Assembly: GCA_013359135.1 (NCBI GenBank)
Contig: JABWCN010000005.1
Coordinates: 1-64,000, forward strand
Direction: 5' to 3'
DNA from: Pseudobdellovibrionaceae bacterium
GTDB lineage: Bacteria > Bdellovibrionota > Bdellovibrionia > Bdellovibrionales > Bdellovibrionaceae
DNA: 64,000 nucleotides
Both the position numbers and the translations under genes were made by a program. This document shows positions 55,361 to 63,316 of the stretch, in pieces (positions within the stretch are counted from its first letter, which is position 1; the number at the start of each line of letters is the position of its first letter). The notes below the pieces were generated by a model. That model made no database searches. It had not been told where the DNA came from and saw only the letters and a list, made by a program, of their open reading frames with translations.

Positions 55361-57244
55361 ATGTTAATAACAAAAAAAATCACAGTATTCATGATCATTT
55401 TATTTTTAATTTTTAATTCGCATGGTCGACTGCAAGAACCAAGCGAAGCTAGTCATGAATTTACCTTATCAAACTTCTACTTTAAAATTAGCAAAGATGC
55501 CACATACAAATACATTGAAGAAAGAGAGTTTAAAATACTAAATGAGTCTGGTCGACGTGATTATGGCATGATTAAAATAAATTATTCCCCGAATACAACA
55601 AAAATTAAAGTTCTCGAGGCCTACAGTATAACCGATGAAGTTAAAACAAACGTTCCTGATTCAATGATAGAAGACAAAGCCATTGCCTCAAGTGGATACG
55701 GTTTTGATGAAAATTTTCAACTGACAATTAATTTTCCTAACGTAAAAGTAGGCTCAAAACTTTACTACAAAATATCTGTTGATAAACACACTTTACCTTT
55801 AAAAAATTTTTTTAGCTATTTAGAAGTGTTTGGATTAAAAGAAAACCTTAAAAAACAAAACATATTTTTGGAGTCTGAAATAGAACTTAACCATTTCATT
55901 CACGATCCCAATGGCTATTTAGAACTTGAAAATAAAAAAGAAAAAGGGAAATACTACATTAATATTTTTTTAAAAAGACCAATTTTCTTTAATCCGATCG
56001 AAGAAAAAGAACCCTACATTGCCAAAACTTCCTTACCACATATAGAAATTTCAACAGCTAAAGACTGGAGCTTTGATTTACTTAAACCTATTATAGATCA
56101 AAATGAGGCCGTCATTAATCAAAAAATTCCTAATAAATTCGCCCTTGCTCTTGAACAAGCGAAGAGAGCAACTAGGTTTCATGATCAAGTTAACATCTTG
56201 ATGAATGAAATTCAGAATCAAGTCCGCTATTTTGGTGACTGGAGAACAATTAAAGGTGGTATTATCCCAAGAGATTTAGAAACCATCGTCAGTAGTGGCT
56301 TTGGTGATTGTAAAGATTTTTCAGCTCTTTTAGCTTCTTTACTTAGGGAACTAGGATATAAAGCTAACATTGCATGGGTCTACAGGGCAAATCCATATAT
56401 TGAATTCCCGACTCAGTTCCCTTCACTTTCAACACAAAATCATGCCATAACTCATGTAGAACTAGAAAATAAAGACTACTGGTTTGATGCTACGAATTCT
56501 TTTGTTTTTACTCTGTCTCCTCCACCCGACATAGCTAACCGTGAAGCTATCGTCCTAAGAATGAATAACCCACTTAAACTTCATATTCCAGAAAGTAAGC
56601 CAGAGCAGAATTTGATCCACGTTTTACTTAACTTTGATAAGGTTGAAAAATTTCAGGCTAAAGGTAAAGCGATGATCGAGCTAAAGGGGTTACCAAGTAT
56701 CGAATGGACTGGATCTGAGCTTAATCAATCCAAAAAAGAAATTGAAAATAGACTGCTCGAGTGGATTTCATCCTCAAGTCGAAATGTGAATGAAAGCTTA
56801 TTTCAGCCATTTAATTTGCAGTCGCGCATTGCCGAAGACTACAAGTTTGAATTCACGTTTAACGTTAAAAATGCTTTTTATAAAACTAATCAAGGTATGG
56901 CCTATTTACTTTGGGAAAATTATTCTTTAAAACTCATAGGTGAAGAGCTAGAACAGAGGACCACAGATCTTTTTTTAAGATATCCACGACAGACTATTTA
57001 TCATCTTAAGTTTAATGGTAAAAAAGCTATCAATCCCAAAGCTATTGAATGTCATTTTTCCTCAGAGTGGGTTGATTTTAATCGTTCTATAAAAACAAAC
57101 ACAAAACTTACAGAAGTCATCGATCAAATAATCATAAAAAAAGCTTATATTTCAAACAGTGATTTTCTTGATAAAAAAATTAAAAAACTGAAAGATGATA
57201 TCCAAAACTGCCTTATTAATAAAGCTCTTCTCTTTCAAAAATAA
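55361..57244 (+). CDS. Secreted DUF3857/transglutaminase-like protein
   Basis: 627 residues with a signal peptide (about 1-23). A DUF3857 beta domain (about 35-240) precedes a transglutaminase-like core (about 265-390) with the Cys-His-Asp triad C317 (GFGDCKDF), H361 (NHAITH) and D376 (WFDATN), then a beta-rich C-terminal part. This group acts in the envelope as a peptidase or crosslinking enzyme; the substrate is unknown. It lies 31 bases after the aminopeptidase gene, so the pair may work on the same peptides. Confidence 0.88.
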   Translation: MLITKKITVFMIILFLIFNSHGRLQEPSEASHEFTLSNFYFKISKDATYKYIEEREFKILNESGRRDYGMIKINYSPNTTKIKVLEAYSITDEVKTNVPDSMIEDKAIASSGYGFDENFQLTINFPNVKVGSKLYYKISVDKHTLPLKNFFSYLEVFGLKENLKKQNIFLESEIELNHFIHDPNGYLELENKKEKGKYYINIFLKRPIFFNPIEEKEPYIAKTSLPHIEISTAKDWSFDLLKPIIDQNEAVINQKIPNKFALALEQAKRATRFHDQVNILMNEIQNQVRYFGDWRTIKGGIIPRDLETIVSSGFGDCKDFSALLASLLRELGYKANIAWVYRANPYIEFPTQFPSLSTQNHAITHVELENKDYWFDATNSFVFTLSPPPDIANREAIVLRMNNPLKLHIPESKPEQNLIHVLLNFDKVEKFQAKGKAMIELKGLPSIEWTGSELNQSKKEIENRLLEWISSSSRNVNESLFQPFNLQSRIAEDYKFEFTFNVKNAFYKTNQGMAYLLWENYSLKLIGEELEQRTTDLFLRYPRQTIYHLKFNGKKAINPKAIECHFSSEWVDFNRSIKTNTKLTEVIDQIIIKKAYISNSDFLDKKIKKLKDDIQNCLINKALLFQK

Positions 57245-57248
57245 CTAC

Positions 57249-57286
57249 AAAAAAAAGCGCCTCATCTTAAATTGATGAGCCGCTTT
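57249..57286 (-). terminator. Terminator of the 41-residue membrane protein gene
   Basis: AAAGCG-C-CTCATC (57254-57266) pairs with GATGAG-C-CGCTTT (57274-57286), 12 pairs with one C-C mismatch. On the minus strand it is followed by eight T (57256-57249). No similar T-run is on the plus strand, so it serves the small minus-strand gene, not the transglutaminase gene. Confidence 0.7.
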
Positions 57287-57354
57287 AGATTATAATTTTG
57301 TGCTAAATTACCAGATTGGGTCCACGCGGGATCCCTTGAAATTTAAAAAAGTAT

Positions 57355-57480
57355 TTATTTTTTCTCTGTGAATTTCATCATTTCTGGCTTAAATAAAAGA
57401 ATCATACCAAGAACCAACATCACCACTAAAAAAACCATACCACCAATCCAAACATAATTAAACTCAATTGAATTTCCCAT
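57355..57480 (-). CDS. 41-residue single-pass membrane protein
   Basis: The frame runs from ATG 57480 to TAA 57355 and starts MGNSIEFNYVWIGG. A single hydrophobic helix covers about residues 10-30, followed by a Lys-ended tail (FKPEMMKFTEKK). AAGGAGG lies 4 bases before the ATG, the strongest ribosome site nearby, and a terminator follows the stop. It is below the usual length cut-off for gene callers. No family recognised; small helices like this often attach to a larger membrane complex. An FNR-like site and a -10-like TATAAG lie upstream. Confidence 0.68.
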   Translation of the reverse strand: MGNSIEFNYVWIGGMVFLVVMLVLGMILLFKPEMMKFTEKK

Positions 57481-57574
57481 CTAACCTCCTTGATTCTCGA
57501 TTTTTGACTCTATTTTTTTATCCAAGATAACTCCTGAATAACTTATATTCTAAGCATCTACTTGAAAAAAAAAC

Positions 57575-57588
57575 ATGATATTTATCAT
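57575..57588. promoter_or_regulatory. FNR/CRP-like palindrome upstream of the small membrane protein gene
   Basis: ATGATATTTATCAT, containing TGAT-N4-ATCA, the core of FNR sites (TTGAT-N4-ATCAA). A -10-like TATAAG on the minus strand (57547-57542) lies about 37 bases away from the site centre, which is the spacing of a class II CRP/FNR-dependent promoter. The next plus-strand gene starts 94 bases on the other side, so either gene could be the target. No FNR-type regulator gene is in the window. Confidence 0.4.
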
Positions 57589-57681
57589 AAAGTTTAATAG
57601 ACCAGTTAAGTTTTTTCAATATCTCACTTAAGTATTGCTTTTTTGAGTAATTTCCATCATAGCAAGCACAAAGAGGTGACC

Positions 57682-59040
57682 ATGAAATTTTTAATCTTAA
57701 CTGTACTAGCTTTCCATTTAAGCTTAGCCCAAGTAGGAATAACTCAAAAAAACAGTAATCAAAATATTTTAACAGCAAATAGGCTTAGATTTTATAGCCC
57801 TAATGCTCAAGAAGCTCTTTTGAAGTACCAATTTACAGTTGAAGTAACTAAAGCTATTCAACCCACAGAATCAGAGTTTAAAACAGCTATTGAAAAACAA
57901 ATCACATTTCTTTTTGGGGCCTTTTCAAACCAGTATCGCCAAGCTGTTCCAAAGGCTGATCAACAATTTCAAATTTTGAAAGCTTACAAAGTTTCCAACA
58001 ACACTTGGAGGGCTGACTATCTTTATAATGGCTATATTTTGATCAGCCAAGGTCCTAACACTTATAGCTTCTATCTTCCAGTAAATCCATTTCAAGTTTG
58101 GCAAAAATCTTTAGCTCCAGGAAAAACTAATCCATACCCTTGTACTGACAGCCACTATGCCGTTGAAAAATACTTTTGGTATTTTTTCAACCCAAAATCT
58201 TATGGCTGCGAGCTAGTTGAAAATAAAGATTACGCTCAAGTTCAAGGTCAAGTCCAGTTTATCATTAATACCAAAGCGACTTACCCAGAATACGAAAGAC
58301 TTTTCGTAAATGGCGAACTAAATTTTCACATTTTATTTGGAATGGATAATTCAAGTTTAGATTGGAACCCTCAATCGTCTACAGATTTAAGTGCTCAATC
58401 CTACAGACAACTAAAAAAAGCTCTAGTTCAGTGGGGTTACACAAGTAGAGTTTGGTCAGCACAGGAAGTTAAAAACTTCTTTGGAAACTTAGGTTATTTT
58501 GGACAAAAGCCATACGTTGAAGAGTTATCAAAACAAACTAACAATGGCACAGTTAAGTACAGAATTTTCTTTGGAGCTTCTACTATTTATGAAGGACTTG
58601 CATTTCAAAAGTTTCTTTCTTATTCACTGCAAGACTCATCTATTATGCTGTATGCAGGTCATTCTGGTCTTGGTGAGTACTTAAATTTAGACCTTATGAT
58701 AAATAATAGTAATATTAATAATTCTCCTTTAAAAATGACAGCCAACCAATCAAGATATCAAATATACTTCTTCAATAGTTGCAGTTCATATCCATATTAT
58801 AACAGTCAATATTTCTCATTGAAGAAAACAGCTCAAGACCCTAAAGGTACAAAAAATTTAGATATAATTACAAATGGTTTATCTACTTTGTTTATAGCTA
58901 TTGCACCTTCATCTTATGCACTTATGCAAGCAGTTGAGATCTATGCTACTCAAAACAAGAAAACAAGCTATCAAGAGATCATCTCTAAAGCAAACTCAGA
59001 TAATTTGATCGGCATTAATGGTGATGAAGATAACAACTAG
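57682..59040 (+). CDS. Secreted caspase-like (clan CD) protein, inferred
   Basis: 452 residues from ATG 57682 with AGAGGTG 5 bases before it (the frame extends upstream to a TTG). Signal peptide about 1-16 (ends LSLAQ). The C-terminal third has H327 in LYAGHSGLG and C367 in YFFNSCSS, 40 residues apart after hydrophobic strands, the spacing of the His-Cys dyad in caspase/gingipain-type peptidases. The N-terminal 250 residues are unlike any family I know. A perfect terminator follows. Activity is inference from the dyad. Confidence 0.6.
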   Translation: MKFLILTVLAFHLSLAQVGITQKNSNQNILTANRLRFYSPNAQEALLKYQFTVEVTKAIQPTESEFKTAIEKQITFLFGAFSNQYRQAVPKADQQFQILKAYKVSNNTWRADYLYNGYILISQGPNTYSFYLPVNPFQVWQKSLAPGKTNPYPCTDSHYAVEKYFWYFFNPKSYGCELVENKDYAQVQGQVQFIINTKATYPEYERLFVNGELNFHILFGMDNSSLDWNPQSSTDLSAQSYRQLKKALVQWGYTSRVWSAQEVKNFFGNLGYFGQKPYVEELSKQTNNGTVKYRIFFGASTIYEGLAFQKFLSYSLQDSSIMLYAGHSGLGEYLNLDLMINNSNINNSPLKMTANQSRYQIYFFNSCSSYPYYNSQYFSLKKTAQDPKGTKNLDIITNGLSTLFIAIAPSSYALMQAVEIYATQNKKTSYQEIISKANSDNLIGINGDEDNN

Positions 59041-59050
59041 TTTTTACTTT

Positions 59051-59083
59051 AATAAGATCCATTAAAAATTGGATCTTATTTTT
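59051..59083 (+). terminator. Terminator of the caspase-like gene
   Basis: AATAAGATCC (59051-59060) pairs perfectly with GGATCTTATT (59071-59080), followed by TTT. It lies 10 bases after the stop and overlaps the stop of the convergent Spy-like gene. Confidence 0.8.
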
Positions 59084-59609
59084 CTTCTATAACCTTGGGA
59101 GGGGGAAGTTTCTTTTCCCCTTTTTTATCTCCGGGAACAATTAGATTTTTCATTTTTTCAGATAAATCTTTTTTGATATCTAAGTATTCTGCTAATTTTT
59201 TAATCCCGATAGTTTTTTTAACAGTGTCTAATTCTTCAAGATTTATAACAGAATGCTGTTGGTAGGCTTTTTTTAAATCTAGCAATATTTTTTCTTTTAA
59301 AGAAACATTAGCTTCTTTAATAAACTGCTTGGTTAACTGCTCAATTTTTTCAGAGTTCTCTGATTTTTTTTTATTTAAATTCTTTATCACTACCGTGATT
59401 TTTTGTTCTTGTTCTGGGGTCAACTTAAGCTCATCCAGCATTTTCCAAATTAACAAATCTTCTAATTTTAGTTTTTTTTGCTGATTATTTTTATCTAAAT
59501 CAACATTATTAGTAGACGCCTCTATATTTTCAGAAAAAGTGGCGGCTAGCGCAGATTGCTCTTTAGCTAGAAAAATTAATATAATAAAAAAGACACTTGA
59601 ATTAGGCAT
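59076..59609 (-). CDS. Periplasmic Spy/CpxP-like helical protein
   Basis: 177 residues with a signal peptide (about 1-22, ending SALA). The mature part is a helical bundle with an LTxxQ-type motif (LKLTPEQEQKI) and a second helix of the same type, as in Spy, CpxP and heavy-metal-resistance chaperones. It is the third gene after an ECF sigma and an anti-sigma on the same strand, as would suit an envelope-stress output. The gap of 102 bases leaves room for its own promoter. Confidence 0.72.
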   Translation of the reverse strand: MPNSSVFFIILIFLAKEQSALAATFSENIEASTNNVDLDKNNQQKKLKLEDLLIWKMLDELKLTPEQEQKITVVIKNLNKKKSENSEKIEQLTKQFIKEANVSLKEKILLDLKKAYQQHSVINLEELDTVKKTIGIKKLAEYLDIKKDLSEKMKNLIVPGDKKGEKKLPPPKVIEEK

Positions 59610-59711
59610 TAACCCACCTCATAACAGCAGTCATCCACACAGCCATGACCACAACTACTTAAATTCAAGTGTAAAATCTTATTTTTGGCAAACAAATAAC
59701 TTACTATTAGA

Positions 59712-60179
59712 CTATAAAGAATCAAATACTTCTTTGGTCATACTCACATCCTCAAGTAACTTTGGATCTGAATATATTCCTGTCTCTGTTTTATAGGACA
59801 AAATTGTATGTGGAACAATCTCAGGTGAATTAGTCATCAAAGCTAATATTTGATCTTCATTCTGGACACTCTTAACAACATGATTATTTTGAAAAAGATC
59901 AGAGGAAAACCCATTGGCAAACTTTAACGAAACAAGTATTAACGCAAACATCATCGTAATTACAGACAAAAAACGCCAATGTTTTTTTAGTAAATCCTTT
60001 TCTTTCTTAAAAGCTGGCAATGGCTCAATATTTTTTACTAAAATTGATGCCATTATTTTATCATGAAGGTCATCGTAATACTCCTCTCCTTGTGGCAACG
60101 GTATCTCTTTAGCATAGAACTGTGCCTGTTTCAGAACTCTTTCTGTTTCATACAAATCGGGTTTATTTCTTTTAGACAT
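59712..60179 (-). CDS. Probable anti-sigma factor, single-pass membrane protein
   Basis: 155 residues from ATG 60179, which has GGAGGTGG before it (the frame extends to TTG 60197). One membrane helix lies at about 85-103 of this start (FLSVITMMFALILVSLKF), with a cytoplasmic N-terminal part and a periplasmic C-terminal tail, the usual anti-sigma layout. No zinc-binding ZAS motif is visible, so the type is unclear. It begins one base after the sigma-factor stop (TAAaATG), so the two are co-translated. Confidence 0.78.
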   Translation of the reverse strand: MSKRNKPDLYETERVLKQAQFYAKEIPLPQGEEYYDDLHDKIMASILVKNIEPLPAFKKEKDLLKKHWRFLSVITMMFALILVSLKFANGFSSDLFQNNHVVKSVQNEDQILALMTNSPEIVPHTILSYKTETGIYSDPKLLEDVSMTKEVFDSL

Positions 60180-60180
60180 T

Positions 60181-60798
60181 TTAATCCACCTCCGCAAATT
60201 GAACCAGGTCTGTCATGTAACCGTTAAAACAATCACTCCAATTTTTTAGATCTTCTCGTTGATCTAACGATTCTTTCAATTTTAGTAAAGCATGACGATA
60301 ATTAGCTTTTGCCGTATCATACGGACACTCCATAATATCAGCAATTTCTTTAAAGCTAAGGTCTTCATAAACTCTTAAAACCAAAGCTGTTTTCTGCCTT
60401 ACGGGTAGTTTATCCACTTCATCTTGTAGTTCATTGGCTAACGCTGTTTGCACTAGACTACTTTCTGCAACAGCTCCCACAGCAATATTTACATCATCAA
60501 TATCTGTGGTACCTCGCTTATTTTCTCTCAATTTATTTTTTGCAGTATTTACTGCAATTTGAAACAACCAACTTTTAAAGCTAGATCTGCCTTCAAAATG
60601 ATTGAGTTTTTCATAAGCCTTAATAAAACTCTCCTGAACTACATCCTCTGCAACATCCAAATCTCTCACAAATCTCAATGCCATCCTTAGCAAAGCTTTT
60701 TGGTGTCTCTTAACTAATTCAGAGTAGGCCCTTCTATTTCCAGAACGTACTTCTTGTATTAGCTCGTTGTCAGATGAAATGTTTAATTCCTTTCCCAT
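60181..60798 (-). CDS. ECF (RpoE-type) RNA polymerase sigma factor
   Basis: 205 residues. Region 2 (about 20-90, with RHQKALLRMALRF, AEDVVQESFIKAYEKL and FKSWLFQIAVN) and region 4 (about 130-185, VDKLPVRQKTALVLR, SFKEIADIMECP, TAKANYRHALLKLKE) are complete. The group is close to RpoE-like envelope-stress factors. It is paired with the anti-sigma gene one base downstream. The 427-base stretch before its start (60799-61225) should hold its promoter. Confidence 0.93.
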   Translation of the reverse strand: MGKELNISSDNELIQEVRSGNRRAYSELVKRHQKALLRMALRFVRDLDVAEDVVQESFIKAYEKLNHFEGRSSFKSWLFQIAVNTAKNKLRENKRGTTDIDDVNIAVGAVAESSLVQTALANELQDEVDKLPVRQKTALVLRVYEDLSFKEIADIMECPYDTAKANYRHALLKLKESLDQREDLKNWSDCFNGYMTDLVQFAEVD

Positions 60799-61225
60799 GC
60801 CTATGACCCATTTCCTTTAAATAAAGGTTAATAAAAAATATTTTTTCTGAAGAAACCACCTGACTTCTTCCTGGAGGCCCTTGCCAAAAGGCGTTCATCA
60901 AAAAAGATCCGTCTTATTTGATAGACATGGAAATATCGACTTAAAAACCATATCCCTGCATGGTTATTAAGCAACGCACAGGCCATAGAGTTTATAGCCA
61001 AATTGTCACTGCTGTATAATTATTAGTTATGTAAAAAGAGTCTTAAGAAAGTTCTTATAAATTATACGCTTTTTGAGCTCAATTACATAAGAAGTATTTA
61101 TATATCTAATTGAAATTTTTAAATCTGTAAAATCCTTGTACAGGGTCAAAGAGTCACTGTTAAGAATACTTTCAGTGCTTATTAAAACAGATTTTGAGGC
61201 CATAGGAACACATAAATAAAATACC
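60799..61225. other. Gene-poor stretch between the sigma factor and the FHA-GGDEF gene
   Basis: Upstream of the sigma gene this region includes the inverted repeat AACCAT...ATGGTT near 60945-60966 and a GAAGAA...TTCTTC stem near 60850-60875, both small. A possible 58-codon frame (61027-61203, minus) lies here but has no Shine-Dalgarno and weak character. I found no tRNA, riboswitch or clear sigma-70 promoter. One or both flanking promoters must lie here. Confidence 0.4.
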
Positions 61226-62146
61226 TTAAACCTGAGTAACTTTATTTCTTCCCGTTTGCTTAGAAGTATAAAGTGCCTTATCAACTCTCTCTAAAAGAGC
61301 TGCCCACTCCGTATCAGAACTTAGTTTTGAAGATACCCCTAAAGAAATAGTCACAGGAATACGTTTATTTTCAAAAACAAACTCATGATTTTGAATGGTC
61401 ATTCTGATTCTTTCAGCAATTTCAGCTGAAATTTTTGGTTCGGTACCAGATAATATGAGTACAAATTCTTCACCACCGTATCTGGCAAAAAAATCATTTG
61501 AACGGATTAATTTTGTTGAAATAACTTTAGCTAATTCTTTCAAAACAAAATCACCACAGGGATGACCATAAGAATCGTTAATTTTTTTAAAAAAATCTAT
61601 ATCAAAAATAATCACACTCATTGGCTCATTTAAAATTTCAGAACGCTTGATTGCTTCCGGACCTTTTTCAAGTAACGCTCCTTTTGAATAAGCTCCAGTC
61701 AATGCATCTCTTGTTGCTTTTTCAAATAAAGCTTGAGTAGTTAAACTTTCTATGTTTCCCGTTTCAAGGTATTTAAAAATGACATTTCCCGTTTTGACTT
61801 GATCATTATTTTTTAACTCACATAGAACCATAGGAGGAATAATTTGCCCATTAACCATAGTCTTATTAGTAGATCCCAAGTCGACAACATATATCGAATC
61901 CCCTTTGATATCTACTCTAGCGTGAGATCTTGACAAACTTTTATCATCAATAAATATATTTGACTCTATAGCTCTACCAATTACAAACCCGTCTTGTAAA
62001 TTCCACTGTTTTCCCTGATACCCTGCTGGTCCTATCAACACCACAAGTACAGGCGGAGAACTATCTGTTTTTGAAAGCTCTTTTTTTAAAGTGGTATCTG
62101 AAGCCACTATCGTTTTTTCATTTGTATCATCTTTAACAGGAACCAT
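61226..62146 (-). CDS. FHA-GGDEF diguanylate cyclase, DgcB-like
   Basis: 306 residues. A Thr-rich tail (T8, T12, T18, T19) precedes an FHA domain (about 33-125; GR58, SRSH 72-75, N94) and a GGDEF domain (about 145-306) with intact GGEEF at 224-228. The inhibitory I-site RxxD sits five residues before it (R215-S-N-D218). This is the layout of Bdellovibrio DgcB, where the tail Thr is phosphorylated and bound by the FHA domain to switch on c-di-GMP synthesis. Active cyclase is likely. The ATG lacks a strong Shine-Dalgarno. Confidence 0.93.
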   Translation of the reverse strand: MVPVKDDTNEKTIVASDTTLKKELSKTDSSPPVLVVLIGPAGYQGKQWNLQDGFVIGRAIESNIFIDDKSLSRSHARVDIKGDSIYVVDLGSTNKTMVNGQIIPPMVLCELKNNDQVKTGNVIFKYLETGNIESLTTQALFEKATRDALTGAYSKGALLEKGPEAIKRSEILNEPMSVIIFDIDFFKKINDSYGHPCGDFVLKELAKVISTKLIRSNDFFARYGGEEFVLILSGTEPKISAEIAERIRMTIQNHEFVFENKRIPVTISLGVSSKLSSDTEWAALLERVDKALYTSKQTGRNKVTQV

Positions 62147-62198
62147 GTGAAAATACTACCTTCTAAAAATACTTCATTCAATAATATAAAATAGTCCT

Positions 62199-63314
62199 CT
62201 ATGAAATAGCGACATCTTCTTCAATACGATAATATCCTCTCCACTCTTTAAGCCTAGCCCTAGGTCTTGAGCCATCATCTGGATACTCTATCAGAACAAA
62301 TGTTAGCTTTGTAATTCGCCCAAGAGAAACAATATCAAGCGAAGTTAGCTCCGTCCAAGTTCCAGTATTGAAAAACTCTTTATCATTTAACCACTGACGA
62401 TATTGATATACATGAGAATGGCCAAATACAACGGTATGAATACGATCATTTTTTAAAATTTTTTTTGCAGCTTCAACCAAATCTGGAAAAATAGCACTTT
62501 GAAAAAGAACTCTCAAAATATTTTTTAATGGCCATTGCCTTCGTTTATCTTTGATAAAAATAGTTTTAAATAAAAAATGCACTGATGAGTTGAAAGTTGA
62601 TAATAATAACCTAGTCTCATTAAATAGTACCCACGAAAACAACTTTGAGAACGGTCTAATCTTATCAATGAATGGATACTTTTGCTTAACTTTAATTACT
62701 AACTCTATAAAAAAATGACTCCCAAATGGTAAATTCAGAATAGGCTCAGCCAAATCTTTTTTTAAAAAAAACTTTTTTGGATCTATTTTGTTCGCTGCTT
62801 CGTGCATATGTCCATGCTCTACATGAAAACCATCAAAAAAATAAATAATATTTTTAAACTTAATTGGTGCTCCAATATATTGATTTAAATAACTCCGACA
62901 TGAAGGCCAAAGCATTGCTTGATCATGGTTACCTATAATATAAGTAATACTTTTACTGGGCTTACTAGCAAAGGTTGCCAAAGAATCAAAAACCTTTTTA
63001 TGACCTTTTATGATTTTTTTCAAAATTTCTAAAGAAATTGACTCAGTTAAAACTGTAAGGAAATGCCCCTTATAATCTACTTGCAAAAAATTTAAAAAAT
63101 CTCCGTTGATTATTAGTTCCACATCATAGTCTTTATAAATCCCAGTGCTATAATAAGATATAAACTCAACAAGCTTATCTCCGTAATAAAACTCCTCTAA
63201 AGAATTTAACCCACCATTTTCGAGAAAACGACCTTTACCCAAATGTAAATTACTTAAGACAATTTTAATCTTTTTTAATGGCTGTTGACTCTCTACATTT
63301 TCAGTATCACTCAT
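62199..63314 (-). CDS. LpxH/UDP-diacylglucosamine-pyrophosphatase-like metallophosphoesterase
   Basis: 371 residues from ATG 63314 (a TTG at 63320 would overlap the preceding gene). Calcineurin-type motifs NGDFLN, GNHDQ, VEHGH and GHSHVYQ are present. The first motif reads SNLHLG where SDLHLG is usual, so the metal-ligand Asp is Asn. The middle (about 180-270) has extra hydrophobic helices not found in short LpxH. Either the enzyme is changed or it acts on another phosphoester. It follows the coiled-coil gene by 2 bases and lies 52 bases before the FHA-GGDEF gene. Confidence 0.85.
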   Translation of the reverse strand: MSDTENVESQQPLKKIKIVLSNLHLGKGRFLENGGLNSLEEFYYGDKLVEFISYYSTGIYKDYDVELIINGDFLNFLQVDYKGHFLTVLTESISLEILKKIIKGHKKVFDSLATFASKPSKSITYIIGNHDQAMLWPSCRSYLNQYIGAPIKFKNIIYFFDGFHVEHGHMHEAANKIDPKKFFLKKDLAEPILNLPFGSHFFIELVIKVKQKYPFIDKIRPFSKLFSWVLFNETRLLLSTFNSSVHFLFKTIFIKDKRRQWPLKNILRVLFQSAIFPDLVEAAKKILKNDRIHTVVFGHSHVYQYRQWLNDKEFFNTGTWTELTSLDIVSLGRITKLTFVLIEYPDDGSRPRARLKEWRGYYRIEEDVAIS

Positions 63315-63316
63315 AA

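Noticed and set aside
60970-61015. AACGCACAGG resembling the start of a c-di-GMP-I (GEMM) riboswitch
   Set aside because: The second conserved arm and tetraloop receptor are absent and the region is too short. Chance match.
61027-61203. A 58-codon minus-strand frame starting MASKSVLIST
   Set aside because: No Shine-Dalgarno, no recognisable fold, and it sits in a promoter-bearing gap. Not enough to call a gene, though not excluded.
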